Positions 8,604 through 17,005 of a DNA stretch of 37,448 nt are shown piece by piece; the stretch's first letter is position 1; every line of letters starts with the position of its first letter. The notes beneath the pieces are model-generated. The model worked only from the letters and a program-made list of their open reading frames with translations. It was not told where the DNA came from and searched no databases. Source of the stretch: Salinicola aestuarinus (GTDB lineage Bacteria > Pseudomonadota > Gammaproteobacteria > Pseudomonadales > Halomonadaceae); assembly GCF_003206645.1 (NCBI RefSeq), contig NZ_PZJP01000003.1, positions 171,029-208,476 on the forward strand, written 5' to 3'. The position numbers and the translations under genes were made by a program.

Positions 8604-9677
8604 ATGACGCTGCGCCTCGACGCCCTGCGCGACTGGATCGCGCACCGCCACGACCTCTCCGGTGACTCGCTGCGCCTCGACGTCGTCGCCGGCGATGCCA
8701 GCCTGCGCGGCTACTGCCGGGTCGGTTTCCCCGACGGCACCACGCGGATCGTCATGGACGCACCGCCAGCCCTTGAGGACAGCCGCCCTTTCGTCACCAT
8801 CGGCCGCGACTGGCGCGAGGCCGGGCTGCCGGTCCCCGCCATTCACGGCGCCGATCTCGACCAGGGGTTTCTCGAGCTCGACGACCTCGGCGATGACAGC
8901 CTGCATCACCACTTCGTCGACGCCGAGAGCGCCCGCGCCGGCACCGAACGGGCGCTTGACGTGCTCGACGCCATTCAGCACCGGGCGCCGGTCGCAGCGC
9001 TTGCGACCTATACGCCGGCGTTTCTCGACGAGGAGATGGAACGCTTCCCCGACTGGGGGCTCGGCCGCTGGCTGGGAATCGACACGCCCGAGACGTGGCC
9101 CGGGGTCAAGCAGCATCTGCTCGCGCAGATCGCGGCGCTGCCGACGGTCGCGGTGCACCGCGACTTCGATGCCATGAACCTGATGATCCATCGCGACGCG
9201 CTCTGGATCATCGACTTCCAGGGGGCGCTCGCGGGGCCGCTCGGCTACGACCTGATCTCGCTGCTGCGCGGACGCTACCAGCACTGGCCGGTGGCGACGG
9301 TGGCCAACTGGATCGAGGCGTTTCGTCAGCAAGTGGCAGCGGCGGGTGATCTCCCCGACCGGCTCGATCGTGAGGCGTTCCACGCCGCCGTCGAGGCGAT
9401 CGGCGTCCAGCGCCAGCTCAAGATACTGGGCCAGTTCTGCCGACTCTGCCTGCGCGATGGCAAACCGCGCTATCTCGACTGGCTGCCGCACTTCTTTGCC
9501 CAGCTCGATGACGGACTCGCGGCGCTGCCCGCGCTCGCCTCGTTCCGTACCTGGCTCAACGAGGTTTACCATCCGACGATGCTCGCGCGGCTCGCCGAGC
9601 ATCGTGCGAAAGAGCATCGTGCGAAAGAGCATCGTGCGAACGCGCCGCACGCCAGCGACGGGAGAGCGACACCGTGA
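8604..9677 (+). CDS. amgK: N-acetylmuramate/N-acetylglucosamine kinase AmgK
   Basis: Phosphorylates cell-wall MurNAc (and GlcNAc) at the anomeric carbon, the first step of the MurNAc recycling shortcut to UDP-MurNAc that bypasses fosfomycin-sensitive MurA. The 357-residue protein is an aminoglycoside phosphotransferase-fold kinase: catalytic loop VHRDFDAMNLM (HRDFDAMN at 185-192) and metal-binding IIDFQGA around 202-208. Assignment rests on this plus the four-base overlap (GTGA) with murU and its position facing lptD, as known in Pseudomonas. The last residues contain three copies of EHRAK/N from a 15-bp tandem repeat. The start ATG lacks an obvious ribosome site. Confidence 0.92.
   Translation: MTLRLDALRDWIAHRHDLSGDSLRLDVVAGDASLRGYCRVGFPDGTTRIVMDAPPALEDSRPFVTIGRDWREAGLPVPAIHGADLDQGFLELDDLGDDSLHHHFVDAESARAGTERALDVLDAIQHRAPVAALATYTPAFLDEEMERFPDWGLGRWLGIDTPETWPGVKQHLLAQIAALPTVAVHRDFDAMNLMIHRDALWIIDFQGALAGPLGYDLISLLRGRYQHWPVATVANWIEAFRQQVAAAGDLPDRLDREAFHAAVEAIGVQRQLKILGQFCRLCLRDGKPRYLDWLPHFFAQLDDGLAALPALASFRTWLNEVYHPTMLARLAEHRAKEHRAKEHRANAPHASDGRATP
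9597..9641. repeat. 15-bp tandem repeat, three copies, inside the amgK 3' end
   Basis: Three contiguous 15-bp units (gagcatcgtgcgaaa, the last ending in c) stay in frame and encode EHRAK-EHRAK-EHRAN in the AmgK tail. Near-perfect identity suggests recent slippage duplication. Confidence 0.9.
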
Positions 9678-10339
9678 AAGCGATGATTCTCGCCGCGGGC
9701 TTCGGCAAACGGATGCGCCCGCTGACCGATCACTGTCCCAAGCCGCTGCTGCCGGTCGCCGGCAAGCCGCTGATCGTCCATCACCTGGAGCGACTCGCTG
9801 CGGCGGGCTTCACCGAGGTGGTGATCAACGCCAGTTACCGGGCCGAGCAGCTCATCGCGGCGCTGGGCGATGGCAGCCGCTACGGCGTTGAGCTTGCCTT
9901 CAGCGTCGAGGCCGAGCCACTGGAGACCGCCGGCGGATTGCGCCACGCCCTGGCACTGCTCGGCGAGGCGCCTTTTCTACTGCTCAACGGCGACGTCTGG
10001 AGCGACTTCCCGCTGGCCACGCTCTCGCTGAAAGAGAATGACCTGGCCAGCCTGGTCATGGTCGACGCCACCGATTTCAATGCCGGGGACTTTCATCTCG
10101 ACGCCGCCGGCCGACTTCATGCCGAGGGCGACCCCAAACTCGTCTACGCGGGCGTCGGCGTGATCCATCCGGCGCTCGTCGCCTCGCTCGTCGACGGCGA
10201 GCCGACAAAACTCGCACCGCTGCTCACCGAGGCCATGCGCGCCGGGCGGGTTGGCGGATGCCATCATCGCGGCGACTGGGTCGATGTGGGCACACCGGCC
10301 CGCCTGCAGGAACTCGAGGCGCGGTTGACCCAGGCGTGA
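9674..10339 (+). CDS. murU: N-acetylmuramate alpha-1-phosphate uridylyltransferase MurU
   Basis: Converts MurNAc-1-phosphate and UTP to UDP-MurNAc, the second step of the recycling route begun by AmgK. The 221-residue protein has the nucleotidyltransferase signature LAAGFGKRMRPLT at 6-18 with KPLLPVAGKPLI following, and a LLNGDVWSDF metal-site motif in mid-protein; length matches the family (about 223). Translation starts at GTG 9674-9676, overlapping the amgK TGA. Among sugar-1-phosphate nucleotidyltransferases the short length and pairing with amgK favour MurU over GlmU- or RmlA-type enzymes. Confidence 0.93.
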   Translation: MKAMILAAGFGKRMRPLTDHCPKPLLPVAGKPLIVHHLERLAAAGFTEVVINASYRAEQLIAALGDGSRYGVELAFSVEAEPLETAGGLRHALALLGEAPFLLLNGDVWSDFPLATLSLKENDLASLVMVDATDFNAGDFHLDAAGRLHAEGDPKLVYAGVGVIHPALVASLVDGEPTKLAPLLTEAMRAGRVGGCHHRGDWVDVGTPARLQELEARLTQA

Positions 10340-10402
10340 GCCGCGTCGTCGATGTTATCCTCGCGCCATCGACACACCCCGTTCAGCAAGGAAATCGCTT
10401 TC

Positions 10403-10822
10403 ATGAAAGCCACAGTCAAATGGACCGACGGACGCCAGTTCGTCACCGAATCCGGCAGCGGCCACAGCGTGGTCATCGACGGCAATCCGGACAACGGTGG
10501 GCGCAATACCGGACCGCGGCCGATGGAGCTGATGCTCATGGGCCTGGGTGGCTGCACCTCCTACGACGTGATTCAGATCCTCGAGAAGGCCCGCGCCGAC
10601 GTCACCGACTGCGTCGCGACGCTCGAAGCCGAGCGCGCCGACACCACGCCGGCCGTCTTTACCAAGATCCACGTTCACTTCGTGGTCACCGGTCGCGGGC
10701 TGAAAGATGCCCAGGTCAAACGCGCCGTCGACCTTTCCGCCGAGAAGTACTGCAGCGCCTCGCTGATGCTCGCCCAAGGTGGCGTCGAGATCACCCACGA
10801 CTACGAAGTCGTCGACGTCTGA
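10403..10822 (+). CDS. OsmC/Ohr-family protein, YhfA-like
   Basis: OsmC-fold proteins reduce organic hydroperoxides through a pair of cysteines. The 139-residue product keeps both: C51 in LGGCTSYD and C117 in EKYCSAS, with the conserved NxGPRPMELMLMGLGGC motif. It resembles the E. coli YhfA branch rather than Ohr or OsmC proper, so the physiological substrate is unknown. An AAGGAAA ribosome site precedes the ATG at 10403. It is followed by a strong terminator. E. coli yhfA lies next to prkB and crp; here a prkB homologue is about 1.2 kb away, and I recall OsmC near coq7 and a HIT gene in Pseudomonas. Confidence 0.9.
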   Translation: MKATVKWTDGRQFVTESGSGHSVVIDGNPDNGGRNTGPRPMELMLMGLGGCTSYDVIQILEKARADVTDCVATLEAERADTTPAVFTKIHVHFVVTGRGLKDAQVKRAVDLSAEKYCSASLMLAQGGVEITHDYEVVDV

Positions 10823-10867
10823 CCCCTGTGTCGAGCGGCGTGTGACGAACGCCGCCCGCAACGACAA

Positions 10868-10900
10868 ACGCCAGCGACGGTCGTCGCTGGCGTTTTTTTT
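10868..10900 (+). terminator. Intrinsic terminator after the OsmC-family gene
   Basis: An 11-bp perfect stem (ACGCCAGCGAC / GTCGCTGGCGT) with a 4-base loop is followed by eight T residues. It ends plus-strand transcription and may also help stop coq7 transcripts arriving on the minus strand, although the T-run there is only three. Confidence 0.93.
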
Positions 10901-10957
10901 GCGCCGGTTATCGGCCGCGTCGGCGGTCGACACAGCGCCAGCGGCGATCAACGGCGT

Positions 10958-11599
10958 TCAGACCCGGTAGACGCTCTTGGTCATCAGTTTGGAGATCAGG
11001 CGCATGCTCCACTTCACCGGCAGCGGGAAGCGGCTGCCGCCGGAGTCCAGGGCCCAGCGCTCGTGCTGGGCCTCATCGACACGCATCTGCTCGAGCACCG
11101 CCCGGGAGCGCTTGTCGTCCACCGGCAGCCGGCGCACGTGCGCCTCGAGGTGATGCCCGACCTGCTCCTCGGTGGCCGCGACGAAGCCAAGACTGACCCG
11201 ATCCCCGACCGCACCGGCGACAGCGCCGAGCCCGAACGAGGCGGCGTAGAACACCGGGTTGAGATAGCTCGTGCGGCCGTTCAACTCCTGCAGCCGCTGA
11301 TCGCACCAGGCGAGGTGGTCGATCTCTTCCGCCGCCGCCTTTTCCATCCGGGCCCGCGTCTCGGCGAGCGAGGCGGTGAGTCCCTGGCCTTGATAGAGTG
11401 CCTGCGCGCAGACTTCGCCGGTGTGATTGACCCGCATCAACCCGGCGACGTCGCGGCGCTGGGTCTCGTCGAGTGGTCCCTCGGGGTGCGAGTGGGCGGG
11501 CGATGGCCGGCTGGGCTGCGCCGCCTTCGGCGTGAGCGTGCGCAGCACGGTGTCGAACTGATGAATCAGATTGTCGGTACGAGACATTCGGCGCGTCAT
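10958..11599 (-). CDS. coq7: 3-demethoxyubiquinol 3-hydroxylase Coq7
   Basis: Di-iron monooxygenase that performs the C6 hydroxylation of the ubiquinone ring (the step done by the flavoenzyme UbiF in E. coli). The 213-residue protein shows the ferritin-like ligand set: E62 (NHTGEVCAQ), E92 and H95 (EEIDH), E144 (EEQVGHH), E176 and H179 (DEAQH). An AAGGAGG ribosome site five bases upstream supports the ATG at 11597-11599; a second Met four codons later is possible. It follows the HIT-family gene on the same strand. Confidence 0.96.
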   Translation of the reverse strand: MTRRMSRTDNLIHQFDTVLRTLTPKAAQPSRPSPAHSHPEGPLDETQRRDVAGLMRVNHTGEVCAQALYQGQGLTASLAETRARMEKAAAEEIDHLAWCDQRLQELNGRTSYLNPVFYAASFGLGAVAGAVGDRVSLGFVAATEEQVGHHLEAHVRRLPVDDKRSRAVLEQMRVDEAQHERWALDSGGSRFPLPVKWSMRLISKLMTKSVYRV

Positions 11600-11604
11600 G
11601 CGGG

Positions 11605-11611
11605 CCTCCTT
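11605..11611 (-). promoter_or_regulatory. Shine-Dalgarno of coq7
   Basis: AAGGAGG on the minus strand, five bases before the ATG at 11597-11599. It favours that start over the Met four codons downstream. Confidence 0.8.
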
Positions 11612-11623
11612 GCGCGTTGCACG

Positions 11624-11640
11624 CTCACCCGGTGGGTGAG
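11624..11640 (-). other. Hairpin between the HIT gene and coq7
   Basis: A 7-bp inverted repeat (CTCACCC / GGGTGAG) with a 3-base loop lies downstream of the HIT gene and upstream of coq7. No T-run follows, so it could attenuate or process the transcript rather than end it. Confidence 0.4.
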
Positions 11641-11659
11641 TCCACGGATCGTCGAGCGC

Positions 11660-12004
11660 TCAGCCCGGCGGCCAGGCGAGTCGACGCCCGCCGAGCAGAT
11701 GCATGTGGATATGATAGACCGACTGTCCGCCATTCTCGTTGCAGTTCATCACCACGCGATAGCCATCTTCGGCAAAGCCGAGCTGCTTGGCGAGCGTCGC
11801 TGCGGTGAACTGCAGCCGGCCGATCAGCGCCAGATCCGTCTCTTCGATGTCGTTGAGCGTGGCGATCGGCTTCTTGGGGATGATCAGAATGTGCGTCGGC
11901 GCCTGCGGATTGATGTCATTGAACGCCAGCACCTCGTCGTCCTCGAAAACGATGTCGGCGGGTATCTCGCGAGCGATGATCTTGTCGAAAAGCGTCGGTT
12001 CCAT
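11660..12004 (-). CDS. HIT-family purine nucleoside phosphoramidase, HinT-like
   Basis: HinT-type proteins hydrolyse adenosine 5'-phosphoramidates and related AMP conjugates in the cytoplasm. The 114-residue protein has [18 protein letters not shown] at the N-terminus, [10 protein letters not shown] in the middle, [19 protein letters not shown] near the C-terminus, with the catalytic histidine triad HIHMH at 98-102. Length is the family norm. It sits between prkB and coq7, all on the minus strand. Confidence 0.94.
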   Translation of the reverse strand: MEPTLFDKIIAREIPADIVFEDDEVLAFNDINPQAPTHILIIPKKPIATLNDIEETDLALIGRLQFTAATLAKQLGFAEDGYRVVMNCNENGGQSVYHIHMHLLGGRRLAWPPG

Positions 12005-12045
12005 GCGTCTCTCCTCGAATCGACGGCGGTAAAGGGGCGGCGCAG

Positions 12046-12918
12046 TCAGCGAAAGCGGCGCTGGGACAGCAACTGTTGCACCTGTGGCGCGAGAATCAGG
12101 TCCATCGCCAGCGACAGCCGCGCCCCGGGGACGACCAGCGTGTTGGGCCGGCTCATGAAGGCATCATGAATCATCGTCACCAGATAGGGGAAGTCGACCG
12201 CGCCCGGATCGCGAAAGCGGATCACCACGAAGGACTCGCCGTCGTTGGGCACGTCCTGCAGCTCGAACGGGTTGGAGGTGTCGACGGTCGGCACGCGCTG
12301 GAAGTTGATGTGCGTGCGCGAGAGCTGGGGCTGAATGTAGCGCACGTAGTCCTGCATTCGGCCCAGGATGGTGTCGATCACCGCCTCCTGAGAGTATCCG
12401 CGCAGCTTGGTATCGCGGTCGATTTTCTGCAGCCACTCGAGATTGATGGTCGGGGCGACGCCGATGAGCATGTCGACGTGACGCGCGATATCGTGCTCGT
12501 GCGTCACCAGCCCACCGTGCAGTCCCTCGTAGAGCATCAGGTCGGTGCCGCTGGGGATCGGCTGCCAGTCGGTGAAGGTTCCCACCTGCCAGCCGGCCTC
12601 GATCATCCGCTTGTCTTCGGCGTGGATGTAGTGGCGGTAGGTGCCCTTGCCGCTCTCGCCGTACTCCTGAAAGAGCCCGTCGAGTCGCTCGATCAGATTG
12701 GCGTCGACTGAAAAGTGCGAAAGCTCCGCCTTGCGCTCCGGCTCGACCTGCAGGATGTCGGCGAGCTCCGCGCGGGAGTAGCGGTGAAAGGCGTCGCCGT
12801 CGATGAAGGCGGCGTGAACGTCCTCTCGGGCGAACATGCGCTCGAAAGTGCGTTTGACGGTGGTCGTACCGGCCCCGGAGGAGCCGGTAACGGCGATGAT
12901 GGGAAACTCACGCGACAT
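12046..12918 (-). CDS. prkB: Phosphoribulokinase-like protein, PrkB type
   Basis: Member of the phosphoribulokinase/uridine kinase P-loop family. The 290-residue protein has Walker A GSSGAGTT at 12-19, [12 protein letters not shown] near 38-49, and the EGLHGG motif at 131-136 typical of proteobacterial phosphoribulokinases. Length and sequence pattern fit the short PrkB of E. coli rather than plant-type enzymes. No RuBisCO or other Calvin-cycle gene is in the window, so the real substrate in this organism is uncertain. It sits between purD and the HIT gene on the same strand. Confidence 0.9.
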   Translation of the reverse strand: MSREFPIIAVTGSSGAGTTTVKRTFERMFAREDVHAAFIDGDAFHRYSRAELADILQVEPERKAELSHFSVDANLIERLDGLFQEYGESGKGTYRHYIHAEDKRMIEAGWQVGTFTDWQPIPSGTDLMLYEGLHGGLVTHEHDIARHVDMLIGVAPTINLEWLQKIDRDTKLRGYSQEAVIDTILGRMQDYVRYIQPQLSRTHINFQRVPTVDTSNPFELQDVPNDGESFVVIRFRDPGAVDFPYLVTMIHDAFMSRPNTLVVPGARLSLAMDLILAPQVQQLLSQRRFR

Positions 12919-12940
12919 CGCAAACTCCGCTTGTCATGCC

Positions 12941-12956
12941 GGTGCCGAGCGGCACC
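12941..12956 (-). other. Short hairpin after purD
   Basis: A 6-bp stem (GGTGCC / GGCACC) with a 4-base loop lies between the purD stop and the prkB start. No T-run is present. A weak terminator or processing site is possible. Confidence 0.3.
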
Positions 12957-12978
12957 GAGCCGTCATTCGATGGGCCGT

Positions 12979-14271
12979 TCAGAGCTCGCGTTCGCGGGCG
13001 ATCGCCCGGTGCGCGATGTCGCGACGGTAGCCGGCCCCGTGCCAGCGCACGAACTCGAGCCCGGCATAGGCGCGGGAGGCGGCCGCGCCGACGCTATCGC
13101 CAAGCGCGGTCACACAGAGCACGCGTCCGCCACTGGTGACGACGTAACCCTCGTCATCGAGTCGAGTCCCGGCGTGGAAGACCTTGCAGCCGGTCTCCGC
13201 GGCGGCGTCGAAGCCGGTGATTCGATCCCCCTTGGGGTAGCTGCCCGGATAGCCCTCGGCGGCGAGTACCACACCGACCGCGGCGCGGGGGTCCCAAGTG
13301 CACTCGACGTCATCGAGACGGCCGTCGAGCGCCGCCAGACACAGCGTGACCAGATCGCTTTCGAGGCGCATCAGGATCGGCTGGGTTTCGGGGTCACCGA
13401 AGCGGCAGTTGTACTCGATTACCTTGGGCGCACCGTCGGGGTCGATCATCAGGCCGGCGTAGAGAAATCCGGTATAGGGATACCCCTCGGCGGCCATGCC
13501 GGCCACCGTCGGACGAATCACTTCGTCCATGATCCGCTGGTGGACGACCTCGGTCACCACGGGGGCGGGCGAGTAGGCGCCCATGCCCCCGGTATTTGGA
13601 CCGGTATCGCCGTCGCCGGCGCGTTTGTGATCCTGGCTGGTGGCGAGCGGGAGCACGTGTTCGCCGTCGACCATGACGATGAAGCTCGCCTCCTCGCCCT
13701 CCAGAAACTCCTCGATCACCACGCGGGCGCCGGCGTCACCGAAGGCGTTGTCCTCGAGCATGTCACGGATCGCCGCTTCGGCCTCCGCGTCGGTCATGGC
13801 AACGACCACGCCCTTGCCCGCGGCCAGCCCGTCGGCCTTGATCACGATGGGGGCCCCGCACTCGCGGAGGTAGTCGAGCGCCGCCGGCACTTCGGCGAAC
13901 GTACGATAGGCGGCGGTCGGAATCAGGTGGCGATCGAGGAAATCCTTGGTGAACGCCTTGGAGCCCTCGAGCTGCGCCGCCGCCCGGGTCGGCCCGAAGA
14001 TCGCCAGTCCGGCATCGACGAAGGCATCGACGACCCCGGCCACCAGCGGCGCTTCGGGCCCGACGATGGTCAGCTCGACGCCATTGTCCTTCGCGAAGTC
14101 GACCAGTGCCGCGGTCTCCATCGCGTCGATGGCAACGTTGGTCAGCCCCGGCTCGCCCGCCGTACCGGCGTTGCCGGGGGCCACGAATACCGTATCGACC
14201 TGGGCCGACTGCGCGACCTTCCATGCCAGGGCGTGCTCGCGGCCGCCTCCCCCAATGATTAGAACCTTCAT
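12979..14271 (-). CDS. purD: Phosphoribosylamine-glycine ligase (GAR synthetase)
   Basis: Second step of de novo purine synthesis: joins glycine to phosphoribosylamine with ATP. The 430-residue protein opens with KVLIIGGGGREHALAWK (2-18), then the VGPEAPLVAGVVD segment, the ATP-grasp core containing VIKADGLAAGKGVVVA and the GPNTGGMGAYSP motif, and CRFGDPETQ near the metal site. Length matches E. coli PurD (429). It diverges from rsmE across 184 bp; no purH precedes it here. Confidence 0.98.
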   Translation of the reverse strand: MKVLIIGGGGREHALAWKVAQSAQVDTVFVAPGNAGTAGEPGLTNVAIDAMETAALVDFAKDNGVELTIVGPEAPLVAGVVDAFVDAGLAIFGPTRAAAQLEGSKAFTKDFLDRHLIPTAAYRTFAEVPAALDYLRECGAPIVIKADGLAAGKGVVVAMTDAEAEAAIRDMLEDNAFGDAGARVVIEEFLEGEEASFIVMVDGEHVLPLATSQDHKRAGDGDTGPNTGGMGAYSPAPVVTEVVHQRIMDEVIRPTVAGMAAEGYPYTGFLYAGLMIDPDGAPKVIEYNCRFGDPETQPILMRLESDLVTLCLAALDGRLDDVECTWDPRAAVGVVLAAEGYPGSYPKGDRITGFDAAAETGCKVFHAGTRLDDEGYVVTSGGRVLCVTALGDSVGAAASRAYAGLEFVRWHGAGYRRDIAHRAIAREREL

Positions 14272-14455
14272 CGCTCGCCTTTATCGCGGTTTGCCCGAGT
14301 GGATCGCGCATTATGTCAGAAAGGAGGCGAAGTCGCCCGACCGGACGGCCCCCACTGCGGCCCAATACCATGTTACGAAGCCCACGGTTTGAGGCACAAT
14401 GACCCGCTTTCGGGCCGGCCGCCGGCCGCTTTTCCATCCGCTCACAGCGTGCACC

Positions 14456-15166
14456 ATGAACCTCATTCTACTCGACCCCACGGACTGGACGGACGCCGAC
14501 CACGCCACGGTGCGGGATTCGCGCCGCCTGCGCCATCTCCTCGAGGTGCACAGGGCCGCCCCCGGTGACCGACTCACGGTGGGCGCGCTCGACGGACGCA
14601 TCGGGAGCGGTGAGCTGCTCTCGCTGGATGCGGATGCCGCACGCTTTCGCGTCACACTCGAACGCGAGCCGCCGGCCCCCCTGCCGGTTCACCTGCTGCT
14701 GGCACTGCCGCGCCCGCGAATGCTCGCCCGCACGCTGGAGCACACCGCCGCCCTCGGCGTGAAACAGCTGACACTTCTGCACACCCGCCGGGTCGAGAAG
14801 AGCTACTGGCAGTCGCCGGAGCTCAACCCCGAGAAAATTCACCAGCACCTGATGCTCGGACTCGAGCAGGCCCGCGACACCCGCCTGCCGACGGTGACTC
14901 TGGAGCCGCGCTTCAAACCGTTCGTCGAGGATCGCCTGCCGGCGCTGACGGCGGGCCGCCGCGCGCTGATCGCCCATCCCGGCATGGCGTCGGCCTGCCC
15001 CCGCGGCATCAGCGAGGAGACGGTGCTGGCGATCGGCCCCGAGGGCGGCTTCGTCGACTACGAAGTGGAACGGCTACAAGAAGCCGGCTTCGAGGGAATC
15101 CATCTCGGCGAGCGCATCCTTCGAGTGGAGACGGCGGTCACCGCCCTGCTGTCGCGGCTGTTCTGA
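14456..15166 (+). CDS. rsmE: 16S rRNA (U1498 N3) methyltransferase RsmE
   Basis: SPOUT-class enzyme that methylates U1498 in the 30S subunit. The 236-residue product begins at the ATG at 14456-14458 and contains a PUA-like N-domain and the trefoil-knot motifs GPEGGF at 194-199 and LGERILRVETA at 217-227. The frame is open 19 codons further upstream, but that part reads as low-complexity leader and does not match the family N-terminus. The gene stands alone on this strand, divergent from purD. Confidence 0.95.
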   Translation: MNLILLDPTDWTDADHATVRDSRRLRHLLEVHRAAPGDRLTVGALDGRIGSGELLSLDADAARFRVTLEREPPAPLPVHLLLALPRPRMLARTLEHTAALGVKQLTLLHTRRVEKSYWQSPELNPEKIHQHLMLGLEQARDTRLPTVTLEPRFKPFVEDRLPALTAGRRALIAHPGMASACPRGISEETVLAIGPEGGFVDYEVERLQEAGFEGIHLGERILRVETAVTALLSRLF

Positions 15167-15390
15167 ATCGCCAGCCCAACGACCTCGCCCCCGCCACCGC
15201 CGTCGTTACGCGCGCGCTGCTGTTTCACCCGGCCCGCCCTGCACGGAGACGCCGTGACCGCACGCCACGGAATGCGCCTGCTCACCCGTTCCAGTGATTG
15301 ATCTTTCGCACTTACCGCCGGGCCGACGGCGTCGACCCGGCGTCCGTGGCGGCCAGTCCCGCCGTCTCGCAATCCCCTGAACCTCGGTCA

Positions 15391-15490
15391 CGGCCCCTCG
15401 CTCGCCGTTCTAATACGGCCCGTTGCTCGCCGTTCCAAGACGGCCCGTCGCTCGCCGTTCCCAAGCGGCCCGTTGCTCGCCGTTCAAAGA
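15391..15490. repeat. Four tandem 25-bp repeats upstream of the chemoreceptor gene
   Basis: Four contiguous 25-bp units start at 15391, 15416, 15441 and 15466. Each begins cggccc, holds the invariant core gctcgccgttc, and ends in a variable five bases (taata, caaga, ccaag, aaaga with small shifts). There are no spacers, so this is not a CRISPR array. It ends about 140 bp before the chemoreceptor ATG. Confidence 0.92.
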
Positions 15491-15503
15491 AGGTGGCGCG
15501 ATG

Positions 15504-15521
15504 ACTTAACTTGAATTAAGT
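15504..15521. promoter_or_regulatory. AT-rich palindrome upstream of the chemoreceptor gene
   Basis: The inverted repeat ACTTAA-N6-TTAAGT stands out in GC-rich DNA directly after the 25-bp repeats. It has the shape of an operator for a dimeric regulator and may overlap a promoter, but I cannot place confident -35/-10 hexamers. A second hairpin (GGTCGGT / ACCGACC, 15588-15608) lies in the presumed leader. Confidence 0.4.
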
Positions 15522-15631
15522 TTGTTGCGCTAAGTAAGGTTAGAAGTCCGCTGGTAACCAAAACACAACAGAACCGCCCAGGGAGTGGGTCGGTTCTCCT
15601 CACCGACCGACCCGAGTCAAAAGGACTTTCC

Positions 15632-17005
15632 ATGCTCCAAGGTTTGAAGAACCGATCCCGCCATGCGTCGCTCATCACCGCACTGCAACGCGCCTCGCTG
15701 ATTGTCGAGTTCGACGCTGAGTTGCGCGTGACCGAGGCCAATGCCGGCTTCCTGGCGCTGCTGGGATACTCTCGGCAAGCGCTCGTTGGCACACCGCATG
15801 AGCGACTCGTTCCCGAGGCGCTCGCCAATGTCGCGGATGACCGGCAGCTGCGTGATCGCCTCGCCCGGGGCGAGTGTGTCAGCGGCTGCTTTCCGCACCT
15901 GACCCAGGCGGGAGAGACCGTCTGGCTGGAAGCGAGTTACACCCCGATCAGGAACCTGCGGGGTGACGTGGAACGGGTGATCAAGATCGGCTTCGATACG
16001 ACCGAACGCGCCTCTCAAGCGATGACCAACCAGGGACGCATGCTCGCCCTCGACCGCTCCATGGCGAGCATCGAGTTCGACCTTGACGGCATCATCACGG
16101 ACGCCAACGAGAACTTCTTGACGGTGACGGGTTATACGCGTGATCAGCTGGTGGGCAACCACCACAACCGGCTCTGTACGGCGAGCCATGCCAACAGCGA
16201 GGCGTACCGCCGCTTCTGGCAGCGACTGAACGAAGGCGAGTTCTTTTCGGGGCAGTTCGAGCGCGTTCGCGCCGACGGCAGCACGCTCTGGCTGGAGGCG
16301 ACCTACAATCCGATTCGCGACGCGCAGGGGCGGGTACTGCGGGTGGTGAAGTTCGCCTCCGACATTACCCAGCGCGTCCTGAAACAGCAGGCGGAGTCGC
16401 AGAGCGCGGTGATGGCCTACGACATCTCCGCGCAGACCCAGGCGATTTCCGAGCGCGGCAATGACCTGCTCGGCCAGGCGACCGCAGAGATTCACCGTAT
16501 GGCGGAGGCGATCCACGCCACCTCCGAGCGAATCGGACGGCTTCAGGCCCAGTCAAAAGAGATCGACACGCATCTGGCAGCGATCCGGCGCGTCGCCGAG
16601 CAGACCAATCTACTGGCACTCAACGCGGCGATCGAGGCCGCTCGCGCCGGCGAGCACGGCCGCGGTTTCGGCGTGGTATCGCATGAGGTCCGCCAGCTCG
16701 CCGAGCGCGCCGCCCGCACCACCCATGACATCGATGCGGTCATCGGCGAGTTCAAACTGCTCACCGAGCAGGCAAATGCCGACATGGCGGGCTGTCTGGC
16801 GAGCGTCGGCCAGGGCGTGTCGTTGATCAACGATACCGGGGAGATCATTCGTCAGGTACGAGGCCATGCCGACGAAGTCGTCTCCGCCGTGGGCGCACTC
16901 ACCTCGACGCTGGATCACAAGGCGTCGCCCGAGGGTCGCCGCCCCGCTGTCGAGAATCCCGCGGCCCGGGCGCCCCGGGTCGCCCAGCTGGCGGCGATCG
17001 CCTAA
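15632..17005 (+). CDS. Soluble PAS-PAS methyl-accepting chemotaxis protein (BdlA/Aer-like)
   Basis: The 457-residue protein has two tandem PAS domains (about 13-127 and 140-250), each with a WLEA(S/T)Y(T/N)PIR segment and C-terminal extension, then a chemoreceptor signalling domain whose conserved hairpin tip is at 323-345 ([19 protein letters not shown]). No transmembrane segment or signal peptide is seen, so it is cytoplasmic. The architecture equals Pseudomonas BdlA, the biofilm-dispersal receptor, and resembles Aer-type redox sensors. Ligand or cofactor cannot be told from sequence. An AAAGGA ribosome site precedes the ATG. Its last four bases overlap the convergent small gene at 17002. 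Confidence 0.92.
   Translation: MLQGLKNRSRHASLITALQRASLIVEFDAELRVTEANAGFLALLGYSRQALVGTPHERLVPEALANVADDRQLRDRLARGECVSGCFPHLTQAGETVWLEASYTPIRNLRGDVERVIKIGFDTTERASQAMTNQGRMLALDRSMASIEFDLDGIITDANENFLTVTGYTRDQLVGNHHNRLCTASHANSEAYRRFWQRLNEGEFFSGQFERVRADGSTLWLEATYNPIRDAQGRVLRVVKFASDITQRVLKQQAESQSAVMAYDISAQTQAISERGNDLLGQATAEIHRMAEAIHATSERIGRLQAQSKEIDTHLAAIRRVAEQTNLLALNAAIEAARAGEHGRGFGVVSHEVRQLAERAARTTHDIDAVIGEFKLLTEQANADMAGCLASVGQGVSLINDTGEIIRQVRGHADEVVSAVGALTSTLDHKASPEGRRPAVENPAARAPRVAQLAAIA

Noticed and set aside
12715..14262. 515-codon plus-strand open frame opposite purD
   Set aside because: Mirror of purD codon pattern, rich in His/Gly/Arg, no coherent fold; purD is certain.
15391..15490. Possible CRISPR array
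   Set aside because: Repeats are directly contiguous with no spacers, and there are no cas genes.
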